A stretch of DNA of 64,000 nucleotides from Nocardioides gansuensis (GCF_003076135.1 NZ_QDGZ01000011.1:57754-121753); one strand, 5' to 3'. Counted from the first letter of the stretch, positions 1 through 8,276 are shown. The notes: generated from the sequence alone by a model not told the origin. A program made the numbers and translations.

Positions 1-372
1 CTGCGGCAGTTCTTCCTCACGCTCCCGCGCGAGCTCTTCGACGCGGCGCGGGTCGACGGCGCCAGCCACTGGCAGTCGTTCTGGCGGGTTGCGGTGCCGC
101 TGACCCGGCCGGCCCTGGTGGTCACGGCCGTCTTCGAGTTCCAGGCGGCGTGGACGGACCTGATGCGGCCGCTGATCTACCTGCGGGACTCCAGCACGTT
201 CACGATCCCGCGGGGGCTCAAGGCGATGCTCGACCAGTTCGGCTTCGGGGGTGAGTGGCACTGGGAGCTGATCGTCACGGCGAGCGTGATCAGCACCGTG
301 CCGATGATCGTCCTCTTCCTGGTCGCTCAGCGGCAGATCGTCGAGGGGATCGCGACGACTGGCACGAAGTAG
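1..372 (+). CDS. Sugar ABC transporter permease (MalG/CUT1-like), 3' part
   Basis: The frame is open from base 1 and stops at TAG 370-372, so only the last 123 codons are in the window. It shows the cytoplasmic EAA loop of importer permeases (ELFDAARVDGASHWQSFWRV, about codons 11-30), which docks onto the ATPase, followed by hydrophobic segments and a short tail, as at the C-terminus of MalG-like proteins. The family moves sugars or glycerol phosphates across the inner membrane with a binding protein and an MsmK-like ATPase. Those partners would lie upstream of the window, so the substrate cannot be named. Family assignment is firm, substrate unknown. Confidence 0.85.
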   Translation: MRQFFLTLPRELFDAARVDGASHWQSFWRVAVPLTRPALVVTAVFEFQAAWTDLMRPLIYLRDSSTFTIPRGLKAMLDQFGFGGEWHWELIVTASVISTVPMIVLFLVAQRQIVEGIATTGTK

Positions 373-377
373 GTCGA

Positions 378-998
378 CTAGCTGCCGCTGACCAGGCGCG
401 GCTTCGGCTCCAGGCCCGAGAGCCCGTTCCAGGCGAGGTTGACCAGGTGGGCGGAGACCTCCTCCTTCGGGGTCTCGCGGTGGTCGAGCCACCAGAGCCC
501 GATCTGGGAGACCATGCCGACGAGCATCTGGGCATACATCGAGCCCGACGTCGGGTCGAGCCCGAGCCGCTCGAAGGGGTCGACGAGGATCCCCTCCACG
601 CGGGAGGCGACGTCGCCGATGATCGACTGGAAGGACGCCGACCCGACGGGGTCGCGCACCAGGATCCGGAATCCGTCGGGGTTAGCCTCGATGTAGTCGA
701 GCAGCGCGCCCGCGGCCTGCTCGAGGAGCATCCGCGACGACCCGTCCGACAGCGCGGCGCGCATCAGGCCGAGCAGCTGGGTGACCTCGCGGTCGACCAC
801 GACGGCGTAGAGGCCCTCCTTGCCGCCGAAGTGCTCGTAGACCACCGGCTTGGAGACATCGGCCCGCGTGGCGACCTCCTCGATGGCGGTGCCCTCGAAG
901 CCCCGCTCGGCGAAGAGCCGCCGGGCGACCTCGATCAGCTGCTCCCGCCGCTCGGCGCCGGTCATCCGGGGGCGGGTGGGGACGCGTCGTGCGGGCAC
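378..998 (-). CDS. TetR/AcrR family transcriptional regulator
   Basis: About 206 residues. The N-terminal third is a TetR helix-turn-helix (RREQLIEVARRLFAERGF, then TAIEEVA...SKPVVYEHFGGKEGL). The C-terminal part is the helical ligand-binding and dimer domain, which gives no ligand clue. It is divergent from the Opp/Nik-type importer at 1088-5887 and is the obvious local candidate to control it. The frame reaches a TTG at 1034, but that start would lie over the shared promoter, so GTG at 998 or ATG at 965 is more likely. An inverted repeat CATTGTC (1012-1018) / GACAATG (1030-1036) in the intergenic region could be its operator (inference). Confidence 0.85.
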   Translation of the reverse strand: MPARRVPTRPRMTGAERREQLIEVARRLFAERGFEGTAIEEVATRADVSKPVVYEHFGGKEGLYAVVVDREVTQLLGLMRAALSDGSSRMLLEQAAGALLDYIEANPDGFRILVRDPVGSASFQSIIGDVASRVEGILVDPFERLGLDPTSGSMYAQMLVGMVSQIGLWWLDHRETPKEEVSAHLVNLAWNGLSGLEPKPRLVSGS

Positions 999-1027
999 CC
1001 CTGCATTGTTGCATTGTCGACCCCGCT

Positions 1028-1055
1028 TTGACAATGAGAATCGTTCGCATCTAGC
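1028..1055 (+). promoter_or_regulatory. Promoter with Fur/Zur-like box upstream of the Opp/Nik-type operon
   Basis: TTGACA at 1028-1033 is a consensus -35 hexamer, with a weak -10 about 17 bases on (near 1050-1055). Overlapping it is GACAATGAGAATCGTTCGC (1030-1048), which matches the classical 19-bp Fur box at 14 of 19 positions. Its core TGAGAATCGTTCGCA is an imperfect palindrome like actinobacterial Zur sites. Binding here would block the promoter. Which regulator (Zur, Fur or another family member) acts is inference. Confidence 0.5.
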
Positions 1056-1087
1056 GTCCGGGACACATCCACACCAGGAGAGGCTCC

Positions 1088-2650
1088 ATGGAAATCCACC
1101 GAATCCGTCGCACCGCTCCCCGGGCGGTCGCGACCCTGATCACCGTGCTCGCGGCCGCCGGCTGCGCCGCGCCGGCCGCCCCGGGTGCCGGCGACTCCGC
1201 CGTGCTGCGTGTCGCCGGGCCCTTCGAGACGCACAGCGTCGCCCCGGTGGAGAGCGACGGCCTCTTCACCCGGCTGGAGGTCGTCGAGACGCTCGTCAGC
1301 AGCGACCTCGAGGGTGACCTGATGCCCGGACTGGCGACCGGGTGGGACGAGTCGCGCGGCGGCCGCTCGTGGACCTTCGAGCTGCCGGCGGATGTGACCT
1401 TCCACGACGGCACGACGCTGACCGCCGACGCGGCGGCCGCCTCGCTCCGGGCCGCAGCCGAGGAGGAGGCCAGCCCGCTCGCGGCGGCCCCCATCCGCGG
1501 CATCGAGGCCGAGGGGGACGCGGTCCGGATCGACCTCGCCGCGCGGTATCCCGCGCTGCCCGCGGTGCTGACGCACTACAGCACCGTCGTCCTGGCGCCG
1601 TCGTCCTACGACGCCGACGGGGCCGTCACCGAGGTCGTCGGCACCGGCCCCTACCGCGTGGAGCGGCTGGAGCTGCCGGCGAACATCGAGGTGCGGCGCT
1701 TCGAGGACTACCGCGGCCCGGCGCCGCAGATCGAGCGCGTCGCGTTCCAGGCCGTCGGGCGGGCGGAGTCCCGCGCCCTGCTCGCGGTGGGGGACCAGGC
1801 CGACGTCGTCTTCGGGCTCGAGCCCGCGGGTCGGGAGCGGGTCGACCAGGCGCCGGGGGTGGCGATGGAGTCGAGCCTGCAGCCGCGCAGCCTCCTGCTG
1901 AAGGTCAACGCCAAGGACCCGGCCCTGGCGGACGTGCGGGTGCGCCGGGCCCTGAGCATGGCGCTCGACCGGGCGGCGATCGCCGACGCGGTGCTGCGCG
2001 AGCCCGACCTGGCCGCCACCCAGCTGTTCCCGCCGTCGCTGACCGCCTGGCACGTCCCGACCCTCGACCCGCTGGAGCAGGACGTCGAGCAGGCCCGCGA
2101 GCTGCTGGCCGAGGCGGGCTGGACCGCCGGCCCCGACGGCATCCTGGAGAAGGATGGCGAGCCCCTCCGCCTCACGCTCACGACATACCCCGACCGCCCC
2201 GAGCTGCCCGCCCTGGCCACCGCCATCCAGGCCGACCTGCGGGAGGTGGGTGTCGACCTGGCGGTCGACGTCACCAACTCCAGCGAGATCCCCGCGCGCC
2301 ACGCCGACGGCACGCTCGACCTGGGTCTCCTGGCCCGCCACCTGGCGCTCGTCACCGACCCGTTGGTGACGGTGGCCGAGATGTTCCCACCCGAGGGCTC
2401 CGACTGGGGCGCGATGAACTGGAGCGACCCGGCGTTGCTCGACGCCATCGAGACCCTGCAGTCCGACGCCGACGACACCACGGCCGCCCGCGCCCGCACC
2501 ACCATCGCCGAGACGGCCCAGGCCGAGCTGCCGCTCATCCCCGTGGCCTGGTACCGGATGAACGCCGCGGTCAACGAGCGCGTCGCCGGCTTCGTGATGG
2601 ACCCCCTCGAGCGCACCTGGCACCTCTCGGAGATGGAGTGGGCCTCGTGA
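1088..2650 (+). CDS. Family 5 solute-binding lipoprotein (Opp/Nik type)
   Basis: 520 residues. The signal peptide ends in a lipobox (TVLAAAGC), making Cys26 the likely lipidated residue that anchors the protein outside the membrane. The body has the layout of peptide/nickel/opine binding proteins: VVETLVSSD...LMPGLATGWDES near residues 62-85, then a YRVERL region and VRRALSMALDRAAIADAV in the middle. It is first in a tightly overlapping operon with two permeases and a double ATPase (GTGA overlap with the next gene). The start ATG is preceded by AGGAGAG. Because a Fur/Zur-like box overlaps the promoter, a metal chelate or metallophore is a plausible cargo, but a peptide cannot be excluded. Confidence 0.88.
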   Translation: MEIHRIRRTAPRAVATLITVLAAAGCAAPAAPGAGDSAVLRVAGPFETHSVAPVESDGLFTRLEVVETLVSSDLEGDLMPGLATGWDESRGGRSWTFELPADVTFHDGTTLTADAAAASLRAAAEEEASPLAAAPIRGIEAEGDAVRIDLAARYPALPAVLTHYSTVVLAPSSYDADGAVTEVVGTGPYRVERLELPANIEVRRFEDYRGPAPQIERVAFQAVGRAESRALLAVGDQADVVFGLEPAGRERVDQAPGVAMESSLQPRSLLLKVNAKDPALADVRVRRALSMALDRAAIADAVLREPDLAATQLFPPSLTAWHVPTLDPLEQDVEQARELLAEAGWTAGPDGILEKDGEPLRLTLTTYPDRPELPALATAIQADLREVGVDLAVDVTNSSEIPARHADGTLDLGLLARHLALVTDPLVTVAEMFPPEGSDWGAMNWSDPALLDAIETLQSDADDTTAARARTTIAETAQAELPLIPVAWYRMNAAVNERVAGFVMDPLERTWHLSEMEWAS

Positions 2651-3618
2651 GCGCGGTCAGCGGCAACCGGCTGCCCGGAGTCCTGGTGCGCCGCGCGGCC
2701 CAGGGGGTCGGAGTGGCGCTCGTCGTCTCGGCGCTCTGCTTCGTGGTCGTGCGCGCGCTGCCCGGCGACGCGGCATACCGCATCGCCGCCGGACGCTACG
2801 GCTACGACCTGGTCGACGCCGCCGCCGCCGACGCGGTCCGCGCGGAGCTCGGCCTCGACCGCCCGGCGTGGCAGCAGTACGCCGAGTGGGTGCTGGCCCT
2901 GTTCCGCCTCGACCTTGGCGAGTCGCTGGTGACGTCCCGACCCGTGGTCGACGAGCTCGGCCTCTACCTCGTCGGCACGCTGCAGCTGAGCGTCCTCGCG
3001 CTCGCGCTGGCCGCCCTGATCGGCGGCGGGCTCGGCGTGGTGGCCGCCCGGCGCCCGGACGGCGCCGTCGACCGGCTGGTCACCGGGTGGATCGCGGCCG
3101 TGCGCGCGCTCCCGCCGTTCCTCCTCGGACTCCTGCTCGTCCTGCTGCTCTCCATCCAGCTCGGCTGGCTGCCTGCAGTCGGCCACGAGGGCGCCGCAAG
3201 CATCGTGCTGCCGGCGCTCACCCTGGGCATCGGGCTCTCGGGCCTGTTCGCCCGGGTCACCCGCGACGCCGTGGTCGAAGTGCGACGCTCCGACTACGTC
3301 CGGTTCGCCGCGACCAAGGGGCTCTCGGGCCGGGTGGTGCTCCTGCGCCACGTGCTCCGCAACACCGGCGTGGTGCTCGTCCCCTACCTCGGCGTCCAGG
3401 CGGTGACCCTGGTCGAGGGCGTCGTGGTCGTCGAGAGCCTCTTCGCCTGGCCGGGCCTGGGACACGCGCTCGTGCACGCCGTCTTCTGGCGCGACGTACC
3501 CGTCCTGCAGGCGAGCGCCCTGGTGCTCGCCCTGCTGGTGGTGGCGCTCAACACCCTCGTCGACGTCACGGTGCTCTGGCTCGACCCGCGGCCGCGCGGA
3601 CGGAGGGCGGTCGCATGA
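2647..3618 (+). CDS. ABC transporter permease, DppB/NikB type
   Basis: 323 residues from GTG 2647, whose bases overlap the TGA of the binding protein. It begins with one N-terminal membrane segment (GVALVVSALCFVVVRALPGD), the hallmark start of DppB/NikB permeases. A soluble loop and a five-segment core follow. The EAA-type loop is visible at DYVRFAATKGLSGRVVLLRH, followed by the typical ending motif FAWPGLGHALVHAVFWRDVP. It forms the translocation channel with the next permease. The end overlaps the next start (ATGA). Confidence 0.9.
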   Translation: MSAVSGNRLPGVLVRRAAQGVGVALVVSALCFVVVRALPGDAAYRIAAGRYGYDLVDAAAADAVRAELGLDRPAWQQYAEWVLALFRLDLGESLVTSRPVVDELGLYLVGTLQLSVLALALAALIGGGLGVVAARRPDGAVDRLVTGWIAAVRALPPFLLGLLLVLLLSIQLGWLPAVGHEGAASIVLPALTLGIGLSGLFARVTRDAVVEVRRSDYVRFAATKGLSGRVVLLRHVLRNTGVVLVPYLGVQAVTLVEGVVVVESLFAWPGLGHALVHAVFWRDVPVLQASALVLALLVVALNTLVDVTVLWLDPRPRGRRAVA

Positions 3619-4454
3619 GCACCGCCGTGATGTCCGAGCTCTCCGGGGCGACCGTCGAGCCGGCGCGCAGCTGGACCCCCTCCCGCGTCGTGGCCGGCGC
3701 CGGCCTGGCTGTGCTCGTCGCCTTCGCCGTGGTGGGCCCGCTGGTGCTCGCCGACCCGCATGCCCAGGACCTGGCCCGCTTCCTCGAGCCGCCGAGCCTG
3801 GCCGAGCCGCTGGGCCGTGACGACTACGGGCGCAGCGTCGTCTCCCGGCTCGCGCACGCCACCCGGCTCTCCCTGGTGCTCGGAGCGGTGTGCGTGCTGA
3901 CCGCTCTCGTGCTCGGGACCGCCACCGGCATCCTGGCGGGGTGGGTCGGCGGCTGGGTCGACGCCGTGCTCCGCGGGCTCTCCGAGGCCTTCGTGGCGAT
4001 CCCCGCCCTGCTGGTCGTGCTGCTCGTCTCCGCGATGGCGCCCGAAGGCAGCCTGCTGACCCTCTACGTGGGCCTGGCCCTGGTGCAGTGGGTGGAGTAC
4101 TTCCGGGTGGTCCGCGCCCGCGCGGCTCTCGTCCTCGGCACACCCGCGGTGGAGGCCGCCGGGCTGCTCCGGCTCGGTCGCTGGCACGTGCTGCGCCGGC
4201 ACCTGTGGCCGGAGCTGCGGCCGGTCCTGCTGACGCTGGCGTCGCTGGGGATGGTGACCTCGATCCTGGCGATGTCGACGCTCGGCTTCGTGAAGGTCGG
4301 GCTGCAGCCCCCGCGCGCAGAGCTCGGCCTGATGACGACCGAGGCCTTCCCCTTCTACGACGCGGCTCCCTGGCTGGCGCTGGCCCCCGTGTCGGTCCTG
4401 TTCCTGCTGACGGCCTGCCTGCTCGGGCTCCGACCCAAGGAGGTCGCACGATGA
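3615..4454 (+). CDS. ABC transporter permease, DppC/NikC type
   Basis: 279 residues. A cytoplasmic N-terminus precedes a first membrane segment near residues 25-45, then the family signature GRDDYGRSVVSRLAHATRLS and a membrane core with the loop TPAVEAAGLLRLGRWHVLRR that contacts the ATPase. It pairs with the upstream DppB-like subunit. Start ATG 3615 overlaps the previous stop, and its own stop overlaps the ATPase start at 4451, so the three membrane-complex genes appear translationally coupled. Confidence 0.9.
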   Translation: MSTAVMSELSGATVEPARSWTPSRVVAGAGLAVLVAFAVVGPLVLADPHAQDLARFLEPPSLAEPLGRDDYGRSVVSRLAHATRLSLVLGAVCVLTALVLGTATGILAGWVGGWVDAVLRGLSEAFVAIPALLVVLLVSAMAPEGSLLTLYVGLALVQWVEYFRVVRARAALVLGTPAVEAAGLLRLGRWHVLRRHLWPELRPVLLTLASLGMVTSILAMSTLGFVKVGLQPPRAELGLMTTEAFPFYDAAPWLALAPVSVLFLLTACLLGLRPKEVAR

Positions 4455-5887
4455 CCACCCTCGACATCCACCACGTGCGTGTCACCCACCGGGGCACGCC
4501 CCTGGTGGAGGTGTCCGACCTGAGCCTCGAGGCCGGGCGCGCCTTCACCATCGTCGGGGAGAGCGGGTCGGGCAAGTCCCTCCTCGCCCACGCCGTGATG
4601 GGGACGCTCGCAGCCGGGCTCGCGGTCGAGGGCGCGATGTCGCTGGACGGCCGGCGGATCGACCTGGCGGACCCGGGCAACCGGCGTGCCCTCTGGGGCC
4701 GGGAGCTGGCCCTGCTGCCGCAGGAGCCCGCCTCGGCACTGGATCCCACCATGCGGGTCGGGGCGCAGGTGGCCGAGGGGATGCTGGAGCAGACCCCCCG
4801 CCGCGAGCGCCTCGCCCTCGCGGAGGCCGCGCTTGCCGGTGTCGGCCTGGCCGGACGTGGGCGGGACTACCCCCACACGCTCTCCGGCGGCATGGCCCAG
4901 CGCGTGACGTACGCCGCGGCAACGATCGGCGGGGCGCGCGTGCTGCTCCTCGACGAGCCCTCCAAGGGGCTCGACCGTCGGGCCGTGGACCAGCTTGGGG
5001 ACCTGCTCGACAGGCATCTCGCGGACGGCGGGCTGCTGCTGACGATCACACACGACCTGCGCCTGGCCAGTCGGCTCGGCGGCACAGTCGCGGTGATGCG
5101 CGAGGCCGCGATCATCGAGTCGGGCCCGGTCGACCGGGTGCTCGGGGATCCGCAGGCCGACTACACGCGCCGCCTGGTCGGGGCGGACCCGGCCCGATGG
5201 GACCGCCCCTGGCAGCGTGCCGGGGTGGTGCCCGAACGGTCGGCGCCCCCGCTCGTGGTGGCCACGGACGTGGGCAAGTCCTACGGCGACGCGGTCGTCC
5301 TCGACGCGGTGTCCCTCGAGGTCGGGGCGGGGGAGCGGGTGGCGCTCGTGGGGCCGAGCGGCTCCGGCAAGACCACCCTGGGCAACGCACTGCTGCGGCT
5401 CGTCCCGGTGGACCGGGGCACGGTCACGCATGCCGCGGAGCTCTCCGGGGGCCGCGTGCAGAAGCTCTACCAGGACCCCGCCCTGTCGTTCCCCGCCCAC
5501 GTGCCGCTCGGTGCGGGCATCGGCGACGTCGCCCGCCGCCACGGGGTCGACCCCGGACGCGTGGACGAGCTGCTGGTGGCGATGGGGCTGGCCCCCGAGC
5601 TGATGCAGCGGCGCCCCGGGCAGGTGTCCGGTGGCGAGCTGCAGCGGATCGCGGTCGTCCGGGCGATGCTGCCGGCCCCGGCGCTGGTCTTCGCGGACGA
5701 GGCGACCTCCCGGCTGGACCTGCTCACGCAGGAGCTGACCGTCGACTGCCTGATGACCGAGCTGGCCGCCCGGGACTGCGCGCTCCTGATGATCACGCAC
5801 GACGAGGCGCTCGCCGAGGCCGTGGCGGACCGACGGATCGCACTCGGAAAGGCGGGCAGCCGGGAGAAGACGGCCGTGCCCTCCTGA
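4451..5887 (+). CDS. Fused double ABC ATPase (DppD-DppF type)
   Basis: 478 residues carrying two nucleotide-binding domains that most relatives encode separately. Domain 1 (about 1-235) has Walker A GESGSGKS, signature LSGGMAQRV, Walker B VLLLDEPSKGLD and switch His in TITHD. Domain 2 (about 255-478) has Walker A GPSGSGKT, signature VSGGELQRI, Walker B LVFADEATSRLD and ITHDE. Domain 2 is short, with little between Walker A and the Q-loop. It powers the importer of 1088-4454. The stop lies 3 bases from the stop of the convergent desaturase, with no room for a separate terminator. Confidence 0.92.
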   Translation: MTTLDIHHVRVTHRGTPLVEVSDLSLEAGRAFTIVGESGSGKSLLAHAVMGTLAAGLAVEGAMSLDGRRIDLADPGNRRALWGRELALLPQEPASALDPTMRVGAQVAEGMLEQTPRRERLALAEAALAGVGLAGRGRDYPHTLSGGMAQRVTYAAATIGGARVLLLDEPSKGLDRRAVDQLGDLLDRHLADGGLLLTITHDLRLASRLGGTVAVMREAAIIESGPVDRVLGDPQADYTRRLVGADPARWDRPWQRAGVVPERSAPPLVVATDVGKSYGDAVVLDAVSLEVGAGERVALVGPSGSGKTTLGNALLRLVPVDRGTVTHAAELSGGRVQKLYQDPALSFPAHVPLGAGIGDVARRHGVDPGRVDELLVAMGLAPELMQRRPGQVSGGELQRIAVVRAMLPAPALVFADEATSRLDLLTQELTVDCLMTELAARDCALLMITHDEALAEAVADRRIALGKAGSREKTAVPS

Positions 5888-5890
5888 GGG

Positions 5891-6829
5891 TCAGGCGGCC
5901 AGGCGCGCCTCGATGCGCTCCTTGACCGGCCAGCGCACGTCACTGACCCAGCCGGCCTTCTCCAGCAGCCAGATGATGCGCGCGGAGGCGTCGAGCTGGC
6001 CGGGGAGGACGCCGTGGCGGGCGCACGTGGGGTCGGCGTGGTGGAGGTTGTGCCACGACTCGCCCATCGAGGGGATGGCCAGCCACCAGACGTTGGCGGA
6101 CTTGTCGCGTGAGAGGAACGGCCGCTCGCCGATGGTGTGGCAGATCGAGTTGATCGACCAGGTCACGTGGTGCAGCAGCCCGACCCGCACGAGTGAGCCC
6201 CAGAAGAACGCGGTGGCGGCGCCCTGCCACGACCACGTCACCAGGCCGCCGATGACGGCCGGCAGGGCGAGCGAGAGGAGCACCCACAGCCAGAAGGTCT
6301 TCGAGACCCAGATGAGGTCGCGGTCCTTCATCAGGTCGGGGGCGTACTTGTGCTGCGGGGTCTGCTCCTCGTCGAAGAGCCAGCCGATGTGGGCGTGCCA
6401 CATCCCCTTCCACAGCGCCGGGATGCTCTCGCCGTACTTCCAGGGGGAGTGCGGGTCGCCGTCGCGGTCGGAGAACTTGTGGTGCTTGCGGTGGTCGGCC
6501 ACCCAGCGCACGAGCGGGCCCTGGACGGCCATCGAGCCGATGATCGCGAGCGCGATCTTGACCGGGCGGTTGGGCTTGAAGGACTTGTGCGTGAAGTAGC
6601 GGTGGTAGCCCACGGTGACGCCGCCGCAGGTCAGGAAGTACATGAACACCGCGATCGCGACGTCCGTCCAGCCGAGCCAGCCGCCCCAGGCCACGGGCAC
6701 AGCGGCGAGCACCGCCGCGAAGGGGACGAGGATGAACAACGCGAGCGCCACCTGCTCCTTCCGGGACTGGGTGTCGCCGCCGAGCGTGGCACGGGCGGGC
6801 TCGGTCTGCCGGTGTTGGGTCGCGGTCAC
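5891..6829 (-). CDS. Membrane fatty acyl-CoA desaturase (delta-9 type)
   Basis: 312 residues from GTG 6829. The three histidine clusters that hold the di-iron centre are complete: HRYFTH (76-81), HRKHH (113-117) and HNLHH (260-264). Membrane segments lie between them (about 30-70, 92-110, 180-220). The enzyme uses O2 and electrons from a reductase to put a cis double bond in acyl chains at the cytoplasmic membrane, tuning fluidity. It resembles mycobacterial DesA3. No partner reductase is adjacent. A TACG-n4-CGTA palindrome in its promoter region (6861-6872) may be an operator. Confidence 0.93.
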   Translation of the reverse strand: MTATQHRQTEPARATLGGDTQSRKEQVALALFILVPFAAVLAAVPVAWGGWLGWTDVAIAVFMYFLTCGGVTVGYHRYFTHKSFKPNRPVKIALAIIGSMAVQGPLVRWVADHRKHHKFSDRDGDPHSPWKYGESIPALWKGMWHAHIGWLFDEEQTPQHKYAPDLMKDRDLIWVSKTFWLWVLLSLALPAVIGGLVTWSWQGAATAFFWGSLVRVGLLHHVTWSINSICHTIGERPFLSRDKSANVWWLAIPSMGESWHNLHHADPTCARHGVLPGQLDASARIIWLLEKAGWVSDVRWPVKERIEARLAA

Positions 6830-6860
6830 GCGGGTCTCCAGGGGGTGTGGTGCTGCTACC

Positions 6861-6872
6861 TACGCAACCGTA
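6861..6872 (-). promoter_or_regulatory. Candidate operator upstream of the desaturase
   Basis: TACGCAACCGTA has inverted arms TACG/CGTA, 32 bases upstream of the GTG start. On the coding strand the context is GGTTACGGTTGCGTAGG. TACGGT/CGTAGG-type palindromes resemble operators I associate with TetR-type control of actinobacterial desaturases, but no such regulator is adjacent here. The functional claim is inference. Confidence 0.35.
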
Positions 6873-6909
6873 ACCTCTGGCCCCCGCGTGACCAATAGTC
6901 CGTGCCTGC

Positions 6910-7392
6910 TCAGGCCAGGAGGTCGTCCATCTGCGAGACGGCCTCGGTGAGGCCCTGCTCCATGTCCATGGCGCCCATCTGCTCCATCTGGGTGCCGTCG
7001 CGGAAGTGGGCGGTGATCGTCATCCGGGTGCCGCCGTCGGTGGTGGCGAGGGTGACGACGTTGTGGGTGCAGTCGCTCCGGTCGAGCGGCTCGCCGTCGG
7101 GCCCGGCGAAGCCGTCGTCGAACTCGATGAGCCACGGCGATGTCACCGTGGTCGTGGTCCACCAGCCCTTGGCCTGCTCGCCGTCGGGGCCGGTCATGTA
7201 GTAGCGCGACTCGCCTCCCTCGGTGAGCTCGTGGGTGACGAAGGTCGCCGGCCAGCTGGGCGGACCCCACCACTGCGAGAGCTTGTGCGCGTCCTCCCAC
7301 AGCTCCCACACCTTCTCGGCGGGGGCGGCGAGATCGGCGACCAGGGTCAGGGTGAGGGCGTCGGTGTCCCTCGTGGTCGAGACGACGGGCAT
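6910..7392 (-). CDS. SRPBCC (AHSA1-like) domain protein
   Basis: 160 residues forming one START/Bet v1-like helix-grip domain of the AHSA1 group. Typical features are VADLAAPAEKVWELWEDAHK followed by the W-W-G-P segment (SQWWGPPSWPAT), a central strand-rich core (RYYMTGPDG...KGWWTTT) and the C-terminal helix MEQGLTEAVSQMDDLL. Despite the Hsp90-activator name, bacterial members are single-domain proteins thought to bind small hydrophobic ligands, and their role is mostly unknown. It follows an ArsR regulator by 12 bases, a very common pairing, so the regulator almost certainly controls it. Confidence 0.85.
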   Translation of the reverse strand: MPVVSTTRDTDALTLTLVADLAAPAEKVWELWEDAHKLSQWWGPPSWPATFVTHELTEGGESRYYMTGPDGEQAKGWWTTTTVTSPWLIEFDDGFAGPDGEPLDRSDCTHNVVTLATTDGGTRMTITAHFRDGTQMEQMGAMDMEQGLTEAVSQMDDLLA

Positions 7393-7404
7393 GGTGCTGC
7401 TCCT

Positions 7405-7779
7405 TCAGTGAGATTGCGTCGGGTCGGCGACCAGCGACTCGGCGCGGGCGAGGCGCTGGTGCCACAGGTGCTCGTAGGCGTCGAGCAGGGCGTTGGCCTG
7501 CCGGATGGTGCCGACGTCGCCGCGCACGATCTGCTCGCGCCCGCGCCGCTCCTTGGCCACCAGCCCGGCCCGCTCGAGCACCGCCACGTGCTTCTGCACG
7601 GCGGCGAAGCTCATCGCGTAGCGCTCCGCCAGCGACGAGACCGACTGCTCCTGCTCGATCACCCGCGTGACGATGTCGCGCCGGGTCCGGTCGGCCAGTG
7701 CCTGGAAGATCCGGTCGGCCACGTCGTCAGTGAGTCCACGTACAACCATTTGGTTGTACGTTATCGAGACCGGGGTCAC
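7405..7779 (-). CDS. ArsR-type winged-helix regulator
   Basis: 124 residues from GTG 7779 (AAGGGA eight bases upstream) or 114 from ATG 7749. The winged helix covers about residues 20-95: IFQALADRTRRDIVTRVI, recognition helix AMSFAAVQKHVAVLERAGLV, wing KERRGREQ. The cysteine pairs of metal-sensing ArsR proteins are absent, so it probably does not sense metals. It belongs to the subgroup always found with SRPBCC proteins. A perfect 10-bp-arm palindrome (7738-7761) overlaps the second possible start and is the likely autoregulatory operator. Confidence 0.88.
   Translation of the reverse strand: MTPVSITYNQMVVRGLTDDVADRIFQALADRTRRDIVTRVIEQEQSVSSLAERYAMSFAAVQKHVAVLERAGLVAKERRGREQIVRGDVGTIRQANALLDAYEHLWHQRLARAESLVADPTQSH
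7738..7761. promoter_or_regulatory. Perfect palindrome at the start of the ArsR gene, likely operator
   Basis: Arms ACGTACAACC (7738-7747) and GGTTGTACGT (7752-7761) around a 4-base spacer, with no mismatch. It lies inside the 5' coding region if GTG 7779 is used, or straddles the ATG at 7749. ACAACC/GGTTGT palindromes are typical for regulators of ArsR-SRPBCC pairs. Binding there would repress its own operon. Confidence 0.65.
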
Positions 7780-7814
7780 GCCCGCAATCCCTTACCCACG
7801 GGTAACATCGGCGC

Positions 7815-8276
7815 ATGCCTCGCGTCCTCGACCTCTGGAACACCACCAGCAAGCTGCCCCAGGGCAAGCGCGTCTTCTCCCTCGCCTTCTCCCAGATGGC
7901 GCCCTACTTCGGGACGATCCACCCGCGGTTCGTCGACATCCGGCCCCACTACGCCGAGCTGGTGATCCCCAAGCGCCGAGGGGTGCACAACCACCTCAAG
8001 ACGGTGCACGCGATCGCGCTGTGCAACGGACTCGAGGCCGCGATGGGCGCCCTGGCGGAGGCCACCATCCCGAGCGACAAGCGCTGGATCCCCAAGGGGA
8101 TGGAGGTCTCCTACACCGCGAAGGCCGACTCCGACATCACCTGCACCGCCGAGACCGACCCCGAGCAGTGGACCTCCGACAATCCCGACCTTCCCGTCCG
8201 GGTCAAGGGTGTACGCCGCGACGGCACGGTCGTCATCGAGGGCGTCATCCGGCTCTGGGTGACCAGGAAGAAGTAG
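7815..8276 (+). CDS. Hotdog-fold thioesterase-like protein (DUF4442)
   Basis: 153 residues matching the DUF4442/PaaI-like single hotdog domain: a short N-terminal helix (RVLDLWNTTSKL), then HPRFVDIRPHYAELVIPKRR, the conserved helix start VHNHLKTVHAIALCNGLEAAMGAL, and C-terminal strands (VRVKGVRRDGTVVIEGVIRLW). Members act on, or are predicted to act on, acyl-CoA or acyl-protein thioesters. The substrate is unknown. It is divergent from the ArsR gene across 35 bases, so the palindrome at 7738 might affect both genes. Confidence 0.75.
   Translation: MPRVLDLWNTTSKLPQGKRVFSLAFSQMAPYFGTIHPRFVDIRPHYAELVIPKRRGVHNHLKTVHAIALCNGLEAAMGALAEATIPSDKRWIPKGMEVSYTAKADSDITCTAETDPEQWTSDNPDLPVRVKGVRRDGTVVIEGVIRLWVTRKK

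Noticed and set aside
1708..4752. Very long open frame opposite the Opp-type importer (minus strand, about 1014 codons)
   Set aside because: It is antisense to four genes with full domain evidence; its product is Arg/Pro/Ser-rich low complexity, a usual artefact of high GC.
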